From positions 79,160,806 through 79,224,805 of the forward strand of contig OY282608.1 in the NCBI GenBank assembly GCA_958298945.1: a DNA stretch of 64,000 nt, read 5' to 3'. Below the pieces are notes generated by a model. It was given only the letters and a program-made list of their open reading frames with translations, searched no databases and was not told the DNA's origin. The DNA is from Atherix ibis. Taxonomy: Eukaryota > Arthropoda > Insecta > Diptera > Athericidae. Below are positions 27,690 to 41,345 of the stretch, piece after piece (position 1 is the stretch's first letter; each line of letters begins with the position of its first letter). The translations under genes were made by a program, and so were the position numbers.

Positions 27690-28793
27690 AAACCAAGAAG
27701 TTAACAAACCAACAAACCAACAAACCAACTAACCAACAAACAAATAAACCAACATACCAACAAACCAACAAACCAACAAACCAACAAGGCAAAAAGCCAA
27801 CAAACCAACAAACCAACAAACCAACAAGCCAACAAACCAACAAAACAACAAACCAACAAACAAATAAACCAACAAACCAACAAACCAACGAACCAACCAA
27901 CCAACAAGCCAACAGACCAATAAACCAACAAGCCAACAAGCCAACAAACCAAAAAACCAACAAACGAACAAACCAACAAACCAACAAACCAACAAACCAA
28001 CAAACCAACAAACCAAAAAACCAACAAACCAACAAACCAACAAGCCAACAAACTAACAAACCAACATGCCAGCAAGCCAACAAACAAACAAACTAACAAA
28101 CCAACAAACCAACAAACCAACAAACCAACAAACCAACAAACCAACAAACCAACAAACCAACAAACCAAAAAACCAACAAACCAACAAACAAACAAGCCAA
28201 CAAACCAACAAACCAACAAACCAACAAACCAACAAACCAACATGCCAAAAAGCCAACAAACCAACAAACCAACAAACCAACAAACCAACAAACCAACAAA
28301 CCAACAAACCACCAAACCAACAAACCAACAAACCAACAAACCAACAAACCAACAAACCAACAAACCAACAAACCAACAAACCAACAAACCAACAAACCAA
28401 CATGCCAACAAGCCAACAAACAAACAAACCAACAAACCAACAAGCCAACAAACTAAGAAACCAACAAGTTAACAAACCAACAAACCAACAAACCAACAAA
28501 CAAATAAACCAACAAACCAACAAACCAACAAACCAACAAACCAACAAACCAACAAGGCAACAAACCAACAAACCAACAAACCAACAAACCAACAAACAAA
28601 CAAACCAACAAACCAACAAACCAACAAACCAACAAACCAACAAACCAACAAACCAACAAACCAACAAACCAACAAACCAAAAAACCAACAAACCAACAAA
28701 CCAACAAGCCAACAAACCAACAAACCAACAAACCAACAAACCAACAAACCAACAAACCAACAAACCAACAAACAAACAAGCCAACAAACTAAC
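27690..28793. repeat. Higher-order block of about 1.1 kb, first copy
   Basis: Landmarks GTTAAC 27700, cgaacc module 27889, ATGCCAGCAAG 28066, ATGCC 28242 and GGCAAC 28556 recur in the next block at offsets of 1,104-1,128 bases. After 28,556 the two diverge: the second copy has a CAACCCAAC variant that this one lacks. No gene. Confidence 0.72.
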
Positions 28794-29684
28794 AAACCAA
28801 GAAGTTAACAAACCAACAAACCAACAAACCAACTAACCAACAAACAAATAAACCAACATACCAACAAACCAACAAACCAACAAACCAACAAGGCAAAAAG
28901 CCAACAAACCAACAAACCAACAAACCAACAAGCCAACAAACCAACAAACCAACAAAACAACAAACCAACAAACAAATAAACCAACAAACCAACAAACCAA
29001 CGAACCAACCAACCAACAAGCCAACAGACCAATAAACCAACAAGCCAACAAGCCAACAAACCAAAAAACCAACAAACGAACAAACCAACAAACCAACAAA
29101 CCAACAAACCAACAAACCAACAAACCAACAAACCAAAAAACCAACAAACCAACAAACCAACAAGCCAACAAACTAACAAAGCAACATGCCAGCAAGCCAA
29201 CAAACAAACAAACTAACAAACCAACAAACCAACAAACCAACAAACCAACAAACCAACAAACCAACAAACCAACAAACCAACAAACCAAAAAACCAACAAA
29301 CCAACAAACAAACAAGCCAACAAACCAACAAACCAACAAACCAACAAACCAACAAACCAACATGCCAAAAAGCCAACAAACCAACAAACCAACAAACCAA
29401 CAAACCAACAAACCAACAAACCAACAAACCACCAAACCAACAAACCAACAAACCAACAAACCAACAAACCAACAAACCAACAAACCAACAAACCAACAAA
29501 CCAACAAACCAACAAACCAACAAACCAACATGCCAACAAGCCAACAAACAAACAAACCAACAAACCAACAAGCCAACAAACTAACAAACCAACAAGTTAA
29601 CAAACCAACAAACCAACAAACCAACAAACAAATAAACCAACAAACCAACAAACCAACAAACCAACAAACCAACAAACCAACAAG
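28794..29684. repeat. Higher-order block of about 1.1 kb, second copy
   Basis: Matches 27,690-28,556 with landmarks GTTAAC 28804, cgaacc module 29001, ATGCCAGCAAG 29186 and ATGCC 29362. The shared and unusual AAGAAGTTAAC (G for C) at 27,697 and 28,801 supports recent duplication. No gene. Confidence 0.72.
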
Positions 29685-31160
29685 GCAACAATCCAACAAA
29701 CCAACAACCCAACAAGCCAAAAAACCAACAAACAAACAAACCAACAAACCAACAAACCAACAAACCAACAAACCAACAAACCAACAAACCAACAAACCAA
29801 CAAACCAACAAACCAACAAACCAACAAACCAACAAACCAACAAACGAACAAACCAAAAAACCAACAAACCAACCAACCAACAAGCCAACAAACCAACAAA
29901 CCAGCAAACAAGCAAACCAGCAAACCAACAAACCAACAAACCAACAAACCAACAAACCAACAAATCAACAAACCAACAAACCAACAAACCAACAAACCAA
30001 CAAACCAACAAACCAACATACCAACAAGCCAAAAAACAAACAAACAAACAAATCAACAAACCAACAAACGAACACACCAACAAACCAACAAACCAACAAA
30101 TCAACAAACCAACAAACCAACAAACCAACAAACCAACAAACCAACATGCCAACAAGCCAACAAACAAACAAACCAACAAACCAACAAGCCAACAAACCAA
30201 AAAACCAACAAACCAACAAACCAACAAACCAACAAACCATCAAGCCAACAAGCCAACAAACCAACAAACCAACAAACCATCAAGCCAACAAACCAACAAA
30301 CCAACAAACCAACAAACCAACAAACCAACCAACCAACAAACCAACAAACCAACAAACCAACAAACCAACAAACCAACAAACCAACAAACCAACAAGCCAA
30401 CAAACTAACAAACCAACAAGCCAACAAACCAACAAACCAACAAACCAACAAACCAACAAACCAACATACCAACAAGCCAAAAAACAAACAAACAAACAAA
30501 CCAACAAACCAACAAACCAACACACCAACAAACCAACAAACCAACAAACCAACAAACCAACAAACCAACAAACCAACAAACCAACAAACCAACAAACCAA
30601 CTTGCCAACAAGCCAACAAACAAACAAACCAACAAACCAACAAACCAACAAACCAACAAACCAACAAACCAACAAACCAACAAACCAACAAACCAACAAG
30701 CCAACAAACCAACAAACCAACAAACCAACAAACCAACATACCAACAAGCCAAAAAACAAACAAACAAACAAACCAACAAACCAACAAACCAACACACCAA
30801 CAAACCAACAAACCAACAAACCAACAAACCAACAAATCAACAAACCAACAAACCAACTTGCCAACAAGCCAACAAACAAACAAACCAACAAACCAACAAA
30901 CCAACAAACCAACAAACCAACAAACCAACAAACCAACAAACCAACAAACCAACAAACCAACAAACCAACAAACCAACAAACCAACAAACCAACAAACCAA
31001 CAAACCAACAAACCAACAAACCAAGAAACCAAAAAACCAACAAACCAACAAACCAACAAGCCAACAAACCAACAAACCAACAAACCAACAAACCAACAAA
31101 CCAACAAACCAACAAACCAACAAACCAACAAACCAACAAACCAACAAACAAACAAGCCAA
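29685..31160. repeat. Array segment related to 21.1-22.5 kb
   Basis: No gene. Paired CATCAAGCC markers lie near 30,238 and 30,278 and CTTGCC markers near 30,600 and 30,856, in the same order and similar spacing as 21.64-22.22 kb. A pure run of about 17 units lies near 30,886-31,022. The segment ends at the same kind of boundary (AAACAAGCC, CTAAC, GTTAAC) that precedes the 2.7-kb blocks. Confidence 0.7.
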
Positions 31161-32520
31161 CAAACTAACAAACCAACAAGTTAACAAACCAACAAACCAA
31201 CAAACCAACAAACCAACAAACAAATAAACCAACAAACCAACAAACCAACAAACCAACAAGGCAACAAACCAACAAACTAACAACCCAACAAGCCAAAAAA
31301 CCAACAAACAAACAAACCAACAAACCAACAAACCAACAAACCAACAAACCAACAAACCAACAAACCAACAAACCAACAAACCAACAAGCCAACAAACCCA
31401 CAAACCAACATGCCAACAAGCCAACAAACAAACAAATAAACAAACAAACCAACAAACCAACAAACCAACAAACCAACAAACCAACAAACCAACAAGCCAA
31501 CAAACCAAAAAACCAACAAACGAACAAACCAACAAACCAACAAACCAACTAACCAACAAACAAACCAACAAACCAACAAACCAACAAACCAACAAACCAA
31601 CAAACCAACAAACCAACAAGCCAACAAACCAACAAACAAACAAACCAACAAACCAACAAACCAACAAACCAACAAACCAAAAAACCAACAAACCAACCAA
31701 CCAACAAGCCAACAAACCAACAAACCAACAAACAAACAAACAAACAAACCAACAAACCAACGAACCAACAAGCCAACAAATTAACAAACCAACAAGTTAA
31801 TAAACCAACAAACCAATAAACCAACAAACCAACAAACAAATAAGCCAACAAACCAACAAACCAACAAACCAACAAACCAACAAACCAACAAACCAACAAA
31901 CCAACATGCCAACAAGCCAACAAGCCAACAAACCAACAAGCCAACAAACCAACAAACCAACAATTAAATAAACCAACAAACCAACAAACCAACAAACCAA
32001 CAAACCAACAAACCAACAAACCAACAAACCAACAAGCCAACAGACCAACAAACCAAAAAGCCAACAAGCCAACAAACCAAAAAACCAACAAACCAACAAA
32101 CGAACAAACAAAGAAACCAACAAACCAACAAACAAACAAGCCAACAAACCAACAAACCAACAAACCAACAAACCAACAAACCAACAAACCAACAAACCAA
32201 CAAACCAACAAACCAACAAGCCAACAAACCAACAAACCAACATGCCAACAAGCCAAAAAACAAACAAACCAACAATTCAACAAGCCAACAAACCAAAAAA
32301 CCAACAAACTAACAAACCAACAAACCAACAAACCAACAAACCAACAAACAAACAAACCAACAAACCAACAAACCAACAAACCAACAAACCAACAAACCAA
32401 CAAACCAACAAACCAACAAACCAAAAAACCAACAAACCAACAAATCAACAAGCCAACAAACCAACAAACCAACAAACCAACAAACCAACAAGCCAACAAG
32501 CTAACAAACTAAAAAGTTAT
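31161..32520. repeat. Third, partial copy of the 2.7-kb block (first half)
   Basis: The order GTTAAC 31180, GGCAAC, TTAAC/GTTAA dyad near 31,785, CAATTAAATAAACC 31,959, ATGCC 32242 and CAATTCAAC repeats that of 22.50-23.65 kb and 25.23-26.33 kb. It ends at the AACTAAAAAGTT patch at 32,507. No gene. Confidence 0.72.
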
Positions 32521-32534
32521 TAAAACAACAGAAC
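32507..32534. other. Second copy of the out-of-register AACTAAAAAGTT patch
   Basis: AACT, AAAA, AGTT at 32,507-32,518, then ATTAAAACAACAGAAC. It matches the patch at 26,518 apart from one base and lies at the same place in the block. It marks a boundary: downstream sequence here differs from that downstream of 26,545. Confidence 0.6.
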
Positions 32535-34689
32535 AAACCAACAAACCAACAAACCAACAAACCAACAAACAAATAAACCAACAAACCAACAAACCAACAA
32601 ACCAACAAACCAACAAGCCAACAAGCCAACAAACCAACAAACCAACAAACCAACAAACCGACAAACCAACAAACCAACAAACCAACAAACCAACAAACCG
32701 ACAAGCCAACAAACCAAAAAACCAACAAACGAACAAACCAACAAACCAACAAGCCAACAAACAAACAAACCAACAAACCAACAAACCAACAAACCAACAA
32801 ACCAACAAACCGACAAACCAACAAACCAACAAGCCAACAAGCCAACAAATAAACAAACCAACAAACCAAAAAACCAACAAACCAACAAACCAACAAACCA
32901 ACAAACCAATAAACCAACAAACCAACAAGCCAACAAACCAACAAACCAACATGCTAACAAGCCAACAAACAAACAAACCAACAAACCAACAAGCCAACAA
33001 ACCAACAAGCCAACAAACCAAAAAACCAACAAACGAACAAACCAACAAACCAGCAAACCAACAAACAAGCAAACTAACAAACCAACAAACCAACAAACCA
33101 ACAAACCAACAAACCAACAAACCAACAAACCAACAAAGCAACAATCCAACAAACCAACAAGCCAACAAACTAACAAACCAACAAGTTAACAAACCAACAA
33201 ACCAACAAACCAACAAACCAACAAACCAACAAACAAATAAGCCAACAAACCAACAAACCAACAAACCAACAAACCAACAAACCAACAAACCAACAAGCCA
33301 ACAAGCTAACAAACCAACAAACCAACAAACCAACAAACCAACAAACCAACAAACCAACAAACCAACAAACCAACAAACCAACAAACCAACAAACCAACAA
33401 ACCAACAAACCAACAAACCAACAAGCCAACAAACTAACAAACCAACAAGTTAACAAACCAACAAACCAACAAACAAATCAGCCAACAAACCAACAAACCA
33501 ACAAACCAACAAGCCAACAAGCTAACAAACCAACAAACCAACAAACCAACAAGCCAACAAAATAACAAACCAACAAGTTAACAAACCAATAAACCAACAA
33601 ACTAACAAAACAACAAACAAATAAACCAACAAACCAACAAACCAACAAACCAATAAACCAACAAGCCAACAAGCCAACAAACAAACAAACCAACAAACCA
33701 ACAAACTAACAAACCAACAAACCAACAAACCAACAAACCAACAAACCAACAAACCAACAAGCCAACAAACCAACAAACCAACAAACCAAAAAACAAACAA
33801 ACCAACAAACCAACAAACCAACAAACAAACAAACTAACAAACCAACAAACCAACAAGCCAACAAACCAACAAACCAACATGCCAACAAGCCAACAAACAA
33901 ACAAACCAACAAACCAACAAACCAACAAACCAACAAACCAACAAACCAACAAATCAACAAACCGACAAGCCAACAAACCAACAAACCAACATGCTAACAC
34001 GCCAACAAACAAACAAAGGAACAAACCAACAAGCCAACAAACCAACAAGCAAACAAACCAAAAAACCAACAAATGAACAAACCAACAAACCAACAAACCA
34101 ACAAATAAGCAAACCAACAAACCAACAAACCAACAAACCAACAAACCAACAAACCAACAAATAAGCAAACCAACAAACCAACAAACCAACAAACCAACAA
34201 ACCAACAAACCAACAAACCAACAAACCAACAAACCAACAAACCAACAAACCAACAAACCAACAAACCAACAAACCAACAAACCAACAAACCAACAAACCA
34301 ACAAACCAACAAATCAACAAGCCAACAAACTAACAAACCAACAAGTTAACAAACCAACAAACCAACAAACAAATAAGCCAACAAAACAACAAACCAACAA
34401 ACCCACAAACCAACAAACCAACAAACCAACAAGCCAACAAGCTAACAAACCAACAAACCAACAAGCCAACAAACCAACAAACCAACAAAACAACAAACGA
34501 ACAAACAAATAAACCAACAAACCAACAAACCAACGAACCAACAAACCAACAAGCCAACAGACCAATAAACCAACAAGCCAACAAGCCAACAAACCAAAAA
34601 ACCAACAAACGAACAAACCAACAAACCAACAAACCAACAAACAAACAAACCAACAAACCAACAAACCAACAAACCAACAAACCAACAAA
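32535..34689. repeat. Array segment with ATGCTAAC markers and a long pure run
   Basis: No gene. ATGCTAACAAGCC at 32951 and ATGCTAACACGCC at 33991 repeat the module order of about 5.3-6.4 kb and 38.4-39.6 kb. Four GACAAGCC/GACAAACC variants cluster at 32.65-32.82 kb. A pure run of about 18 units lies at 34,166-34,311. A cgaacc-type module with one unit altered starts at 34,534. Confidence 0.7.
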
Positions 34690-35654
34690 CTAACAAACCA
34701 ACAAACCAACAAACCAACAAACCAACAAACCAACAAGCCAACAAACCAACAAACCAACAAACCAATATGCCAACAAGCCAAAAAACAAACAAAGCAACAA
34801 ACCAACAAACCAACAAACCAACAAACCAACAAACCAACAAACCAACAAACCAACAAACCAACAAGCCAAGAAACCGAAAAACCAACAAACGAAAAAACCA
34901 ACAAACCAACAAACCAACAAACAAAAAAACCAACAAACCAACAAACTAACAAACCAACAAACCAATAAACCAACAAACCAACAAACCAACAAACCAACAA
35001 ACCAACAAACCAACAAGCCAAGAAACCGAAAAACCAACAAACGAAAAAACCAACAAACCAACAAACCAACAAACAAACAAACCAACAAACCAACAAACTA
35101 ACAAACCAACAAACCAACAAACCAACAAACCAACAAACCAACAAGCCAACAAACCAACAAACCAACATGCCAACAAGCCAGCAAACAAACAAACTAACAA
35201 ACCAACAAACCAACAAACCAACAAACCAACAAACCAACAAACCAACAAACCAACAAACCAACAAACCAACAAACCAACAAACCAACAAACCAACAAGCCA
35301 ACAAACCAACAAACCAATATGGCAACAAGCCAACAAACCAAAAAACCAACAAACGAAAAAACCAACAAACCAACAAACCAACAAACAAGTAAACCAACAA
35401 ACCAACAAACCAACAAACCAACAAACCAACAAACCAACAAACCAACAAACCAACAAACCAACAGCCAACAAACCAACAAACCAAAATGGCAACAAGCCAA
35501 CAAACAAACAAACCAACAAACCAACAAACCAACAAACCAACAAACCAAAAAACCAAAGAACCAACAAACCAACAAGCCAACAAGCCAACAAACCTACAAA
35601 CCAACAAACCAACAAACCAACAAACTAACAAACCAACAAACCAACAAACTAACA
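34690..35654. repeat. Array segment with a 152-bp duplication and unusual GAAACCG variants
   Basis: No gene. AAGAAACCGAAAAACC at 34,868 and 35,020 (offset 152, or 19 units) marks a small tandem duplication. ATGGCAACAAGCC lies at 35,319 and 35,486. The register breaks at CCAACAGCCAAC near 35,460. This is the start of the most irregular part of the window. Confidence 0.65.
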
Positions 35655-38340
35655 AACCAACAAAACAAACTAACAAACCAACAAGTTAACAAACCAACAA
35701 ACCAACAAACCTACAAACCAACAAACAAATAAACCAACAAACCAACAAGCCAACAAACCAACAAACCAACATGTTAACAAGCCAAAAAACAAACAAACCA
35801 ACAAACCAACAAACAAATAAACCAACAAACCAACAAGCCAACAAACCAACAAACCAACATGCTAACAAGCCAAAAAACAAACAAACAAACAAACCAACAA
35901 ACCAACAAGCCAACAAACCAACAAGCCAACAAACCAAAAAACCAACAAACGAACAAACCAACAAACCAACAAACCAACAAACAAGCAAACCAACAAACCA
36001 ACAAACGAACAAACCAACAAACCAACAAACCAACAAGCCAAAAACCAACAAACCAACATGCCAACAAGCCAACAAACAAACAAACCAACAAACCAACAAA
36101 CCAACAAACCAACAAACCAACAAACCAACAAACCAACAAACCAACAAAACAAACTACCAAACCAACAAGTTAACAAACCAACAAACCAACAAACCTACAA
36201 ACCAACAAACAAATAAACCAACAAACCAACAAACCAACAAACCAACAAGCCAACAAACCACCAAGCCAATAAGCCAACAAACCAACAAACCAACAAGCCA
36301 ACAAGCCAACAAACCAACAAACCAACAAGCCAACAAACCAAAAAACCAACAAACGAACAAACTAAAAAGCCAACAAAAGCACAAACCAACAAACCAACAA
36401 ACCAACAAACCAAAAAACCAACAAACCAACAAACCAATAAACCAACAAACCAACAAACAAACAAACCAACAAACCAAGTAACCAACAAACCAATAAACCA
36501 ACAAACCAAGAAGCCAACAAACCAACAAACAAACAAACCAACAAACCAACAAACTAACAAGCCAACAAACCAACAAACCAATAAACCAACAAACCAATAA
36601 ACTAACAAATCAACAAACAAATAAACCAACAAACTAACAAACGAACAAACCAACAAACCAACAAACCAACAAACAAACAAAACAACAAACCAACAAACCA
36701 ACAAACCAACAAACCAATAAACCAAAAAACCAACAAACCAACAAACCAACAAGCCATCAAACCAACAAACCAAAATGCCAGCAAGCAAAAAAACAAACAA
36801 ACTAACAAACCAACAAATCAACAAACTAACAAACCAACAAACCAACAAACCAACAAACCAAAAAACCAACAAACCAACAAACCAACAAGCCAACAAACCA
36901 ACAAACCAACCAACCAACAAACAAACAAACCAACAACCCAACACACCAACAAACCAACAAGCTATTAAACTAATAAACCAACAAGTTAACAAACCAACAA
37001 ACCAACAAACCAACAAACCAACAAACCAACAAACAAATAAACCAACAAACCAACAAACCAACAAACCAACAAACCAACAAACCAACAAACCAACAAACCA
37101 ACAAACCAACAAACCAACAAACCAACAAACCAACAAGCCAACAAGCCAACAAACAAACAAACCAATAAACCAACAAACCAACAAACCAACAAACCAACAA
37201 ACCAACAAACCAATAAGCCAACAAACCAACAAACCAACAAGCCAACAATCCAACAAACGAACAAACCAACAAACCAACAAACCAACAAACAAACAAACCA
37301 ACAAACCAACAAACCAACAAACCAACAAACCAACAAACCAACAAACCAACAAACCAACAAGCAGACAAACAAACAAACCAACATGCCAACAAGCCAACAA
37401 ACAAACAAACCAACAAACCAACAAACCAACAAACCAACAAACCAACAAGCCAACAAACCACAAACCAACATGCTAACCAAGCCAACAAACAAGCAAACCA
37501 ACAAACCAACAAACCAACAAGCCAACAAACAAACAAGCCAACAAACCAAAAAACCAACAAACGAACAAACAAACAAACCAACAAACCAACAAACAAGCAA
37601 ACCAACAAACCAACAAACCAACAAACCAACAAGCCAACAAACCAACAAACCTACAAGCCACCAAACCAGCAAACCAACATGCCAACAAGCCAACAAACAA
37701 ACAAACCAACAAACCAACAAACCAACAAACCAACAAACCAACAAACCAACAAACCAAAAAACCAACGAACCAACAAACCAACAAGCCAACAAGCCAACAA
37801 ACCAACAAGCCAACAAACCAACAAACCAACAAAAGAAACTAGCAAACCAACAAGTTAACAAACCAACAAACCAACAAACCAACAAACCTACAAACCAACA
37901 AACAAATAAACCAACAAACCAACACCAACAAATCAACAAACCAACAAACCAACAAGCCAACAAGCCAACAAACCAACAAACCAACAAGCCAACAAACCAA
38001 CAAACCAACAAACCAAAAAACCAACAAACGAACACACTAAAACCAACAAAAGAACAAACCAACAAACCAACAAACCAACAAACCAAAAAACCAACAAACC
38101 AACAAACCAAAAAACCAACGAACCCACAAACCAACAAGCCAACAAACCAACAAACCAACAAGCCAACAAACCAACAAACCAACAAAACAAACTAGCAAAC
38201 CAACAATTTAACAAACCAACAAACCAACAAACCAACAAACCTACAAACCAACAAACAAATAAACCAACAAACCAACACCAACAAATCAACAAACCAACAA
38301 ACCAACAAGCCAACAAACCAACAAGCCAACAAATAAACAA
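35655..38340. repeat. Irregular zone: four copies of an out-of-register CAAACTA module
   Basis: No gene. CAAACTA preceded by CAAAA or AAAAG occurs with its C at 35,670, 36,154, 37,839 and 38,192, each time followed by a GTTAAC or TTTAAC variant and then ACCTACAAACC. The last two are 353 bases apart and share CAACACCAACAAATC (37,921; 38,274). Other off-register spots are CCAAAAACCAAC near 36,040, ACCACAAACC near 37,460 and CACACTAAAACC near 38,032. Variant density is clearly higher here than elsewhere. Confidence 0.7.
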
Positions 38341-41300
38341 ACCAACAAACCAACAAACCAACAAACCAACAAACCAACAAACCAATAAACCAACAAACCA
38401 ACAAGCCAACAAACCAACAAACCAACATGCTAACAAGCCAACAAACAAACAAACCAACAAACCAACAAGCCAACAAACCAACAAGCCAAAAAACCAAAAA
38501 ACCAACAAACGAACAAACCAACAAACCAGCAAACTAACAAACAAGCAAACCAACAAACCAACAAACCAACAAACCAACAAACCAACAAACCAACAAACCA
38601 ACAAACCAACAAACCAACAAAGCAACAAGCCAACAAACCAACAAGCCAACAAAATAACAAACCAATAAGTTAACAAACCAACAAACCAACAAACCAACAA
38701 ACCAACAAACAAATAAGCCAACAAACCAACAAACCAACAAACCAACAAACCAACAAACCAACAAGCCAACAAGCTAACAAACCAACAAACCAACAAACCA
38801 ACAAACCAACAAACCAACAAACCAACAAACCAACAAACCAACAAACCAACAAACCAACAAACCAACAAACCAACAAACCAACAAACCAACAAGCCAACAA
38901 ACTAACAAAAAAACAAGTTAACAAACCAACAAACCAACAAACCAACAAACAAATCAGCCAACAAACCAACAAACCAACAAACCAACAAACCAACAAGCCA
39001 ACAAGCTAACAAACCAACAAACCAACAAACCAACAAGCCAACAAACTAACAAACCAACAAGTTAACAAACCAATAAACCAACAAACTAACAAACCAACAA
39101 ACAAATAAACCAACAAACCAACAAACCAACAAACCAATAAACCAACAAGCCAACAAGCCAACAAACCAAAAAACCAACAAACGAACAAACCAACAAACCA
39201 ACAAACCAACAAACAAACAAACCAACAAACCAACAAACTAACAAACCATTAAACCAACAAACCAACAAACCAACAAACCAACAAACCAACAAACCAACAA
39301 ACCAACAAACCAACAAACCAACAAGCCAAGAAACCAACAAACCAACATGCCAACAAGCCAAAAACTAAACAAACCAACAAACGATCAAACCAACAAACCA
39401 ACAAACCAAAAAACAAACAAACCAACAAACCAACAAACCAACAAACAAACAAACTAACAAACCAACAAACCAACAACCCAACAAACCAACAAACCAACAT
39501 GCCAACAAGCCAACAAACAAACAAACCAACAAATCAACAAACCAACAAACCAACAAACCAACAAATCAACAAACCGACAAGCCAACAAACCAACAAACCA
39601 ACATGCTAACACGCCAACAAACAAACAAACGAACAAACCAACAAGCCAACAAACCAACAAGCCAACAAACTAAAAAACCAACAAATAAACAAACCAACAA
39701 ACCAACAAACCAACAAATAAGCAAACCAACAAACCAACAAACCAACAAACCAACAAACCAACAAACCAACAAACCAACAAACCAACAAACCAACAAACCA
39801 ACAAACCAACAAACCAACAAGCCAACAAACTAACAAACCAACAAGTTAACAAACCAACAAACCAACAAACCAACAAACCAACAAACAAATAAGCCAACAA
39901 ACCAACAAACCAACAAACCCACAAACCAACAAACCAACAAACCAACAAGCCAACAAACCAACAAACCAACAAACCAACAAGCCAACAAACCAACAAACCA
40001 ACAAAACAACAAACCAACAAACAAATAAACCAACAAACCAACAAACCAACGAACCAACCAACCAACAAGCCAACAGACCAATAAACCAACAAGCCAACAA
40101 GCCAACAAACCAAAAAACCAACAAATGAACAAACCAACAAACCAACAAACCAACAAACCAACAAACCAAAAAACCAACAAACCAACAAACCAACAAGCCA
40201 TCAAACTAACAAACCAACATGCCAGCAAGCCAACAAACAAACAAACTAACAAACCAACAAACCAACAAACCAACAAACCAACAAACCAACAAACCAACAA
40301 ACCAAAAAACCAACAAACAAACAAGCCAACAAACCAACAAACCAACAAACCAACAAACCAACAAACCAACAAACCAACATGCCAAAAAGCCAACAAACCA
40401 ACAAACCAACAAACCAACAAACCAACAAACCAACAAACCAACAAACCAACAAACCAACAAACCAACATGCCAACAAGCCAAAAAACAAACAAACCAACAA
40501 ACGATCAAACCAACAAACCAACAAACCAAAAAACAAACAAACCAACAAACCATCAAACCAACAAACAAACAAACTAACAAACCAACAAACCAACAAGCCA
40601 ACAAACCAACAAACCAACATGCCAACAAGCCAACAAACAAACAAACCAACAAATCAACAAACCAACAAACCAACAAACCAACAAATCAACAAACCGACAA
40701 GCCAACAAACCAACAAACCAACATGCTAACACGCCAACAAACAAACAAACGAACAAACCAACAAGCCAACAAACCAACAAGCCAACAAACCAAAAAACCA
40801 ACAAATAAACAAACCAACAAACCAACAAACCAACAAATAAGCAAACCAACAAACAAACAAACCAACAAACCAACAAACCAACAAACCAACAAACCAACAA
40901 ACCAACAAACCAACAAACCAACAAACCAACAAACCAACAAACCAACAAGCCAACAAACTAACAAACCAACAAGTTAACAAACCAACAAACCAACAAACCA
41001 ACAAACAAATAAGCCAACAAACCAACAAACCAACAAACCCACAAACCCACAAACCAACAAACCAACAAACCAACAAGCCAACAAACCAACAAACCAACAA
41101 ACCAACAAGCCAACAAACCAACAAACCAACAAAACAACAAAACAACAAACCAACAAACAAATAAACCAACAAACCAACAAACCAACGAACCAACCAACCA
41201 ACAAGTCAACAGACCAATAAACCAACAAGCCAACAAGCCAACAAACCAAAAAACCAACAAACGAACAAACCAACAAACCAACAAACCAACAAACCAACAA

Positions 41301-41345
41301 ACCAAAAAACCAACAAACCAACAAACCAACAAGCCAACAAACCAA
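38341..41345. repeat. Array segment repeating the module order of about 5.2-7.5 kb
   Basis: No gene. ATGCTAACAAGCC at 38427, ATGCTAACACGCC at 39603 and 40723, cgaacc modules at 40050 and 41186, and ATGCCAGCAAG at 40219 follow the same order as markers in the 5,038-bp block, but with many point differences. It is an older relative rather than a recent copy. Confidence 0.68.
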
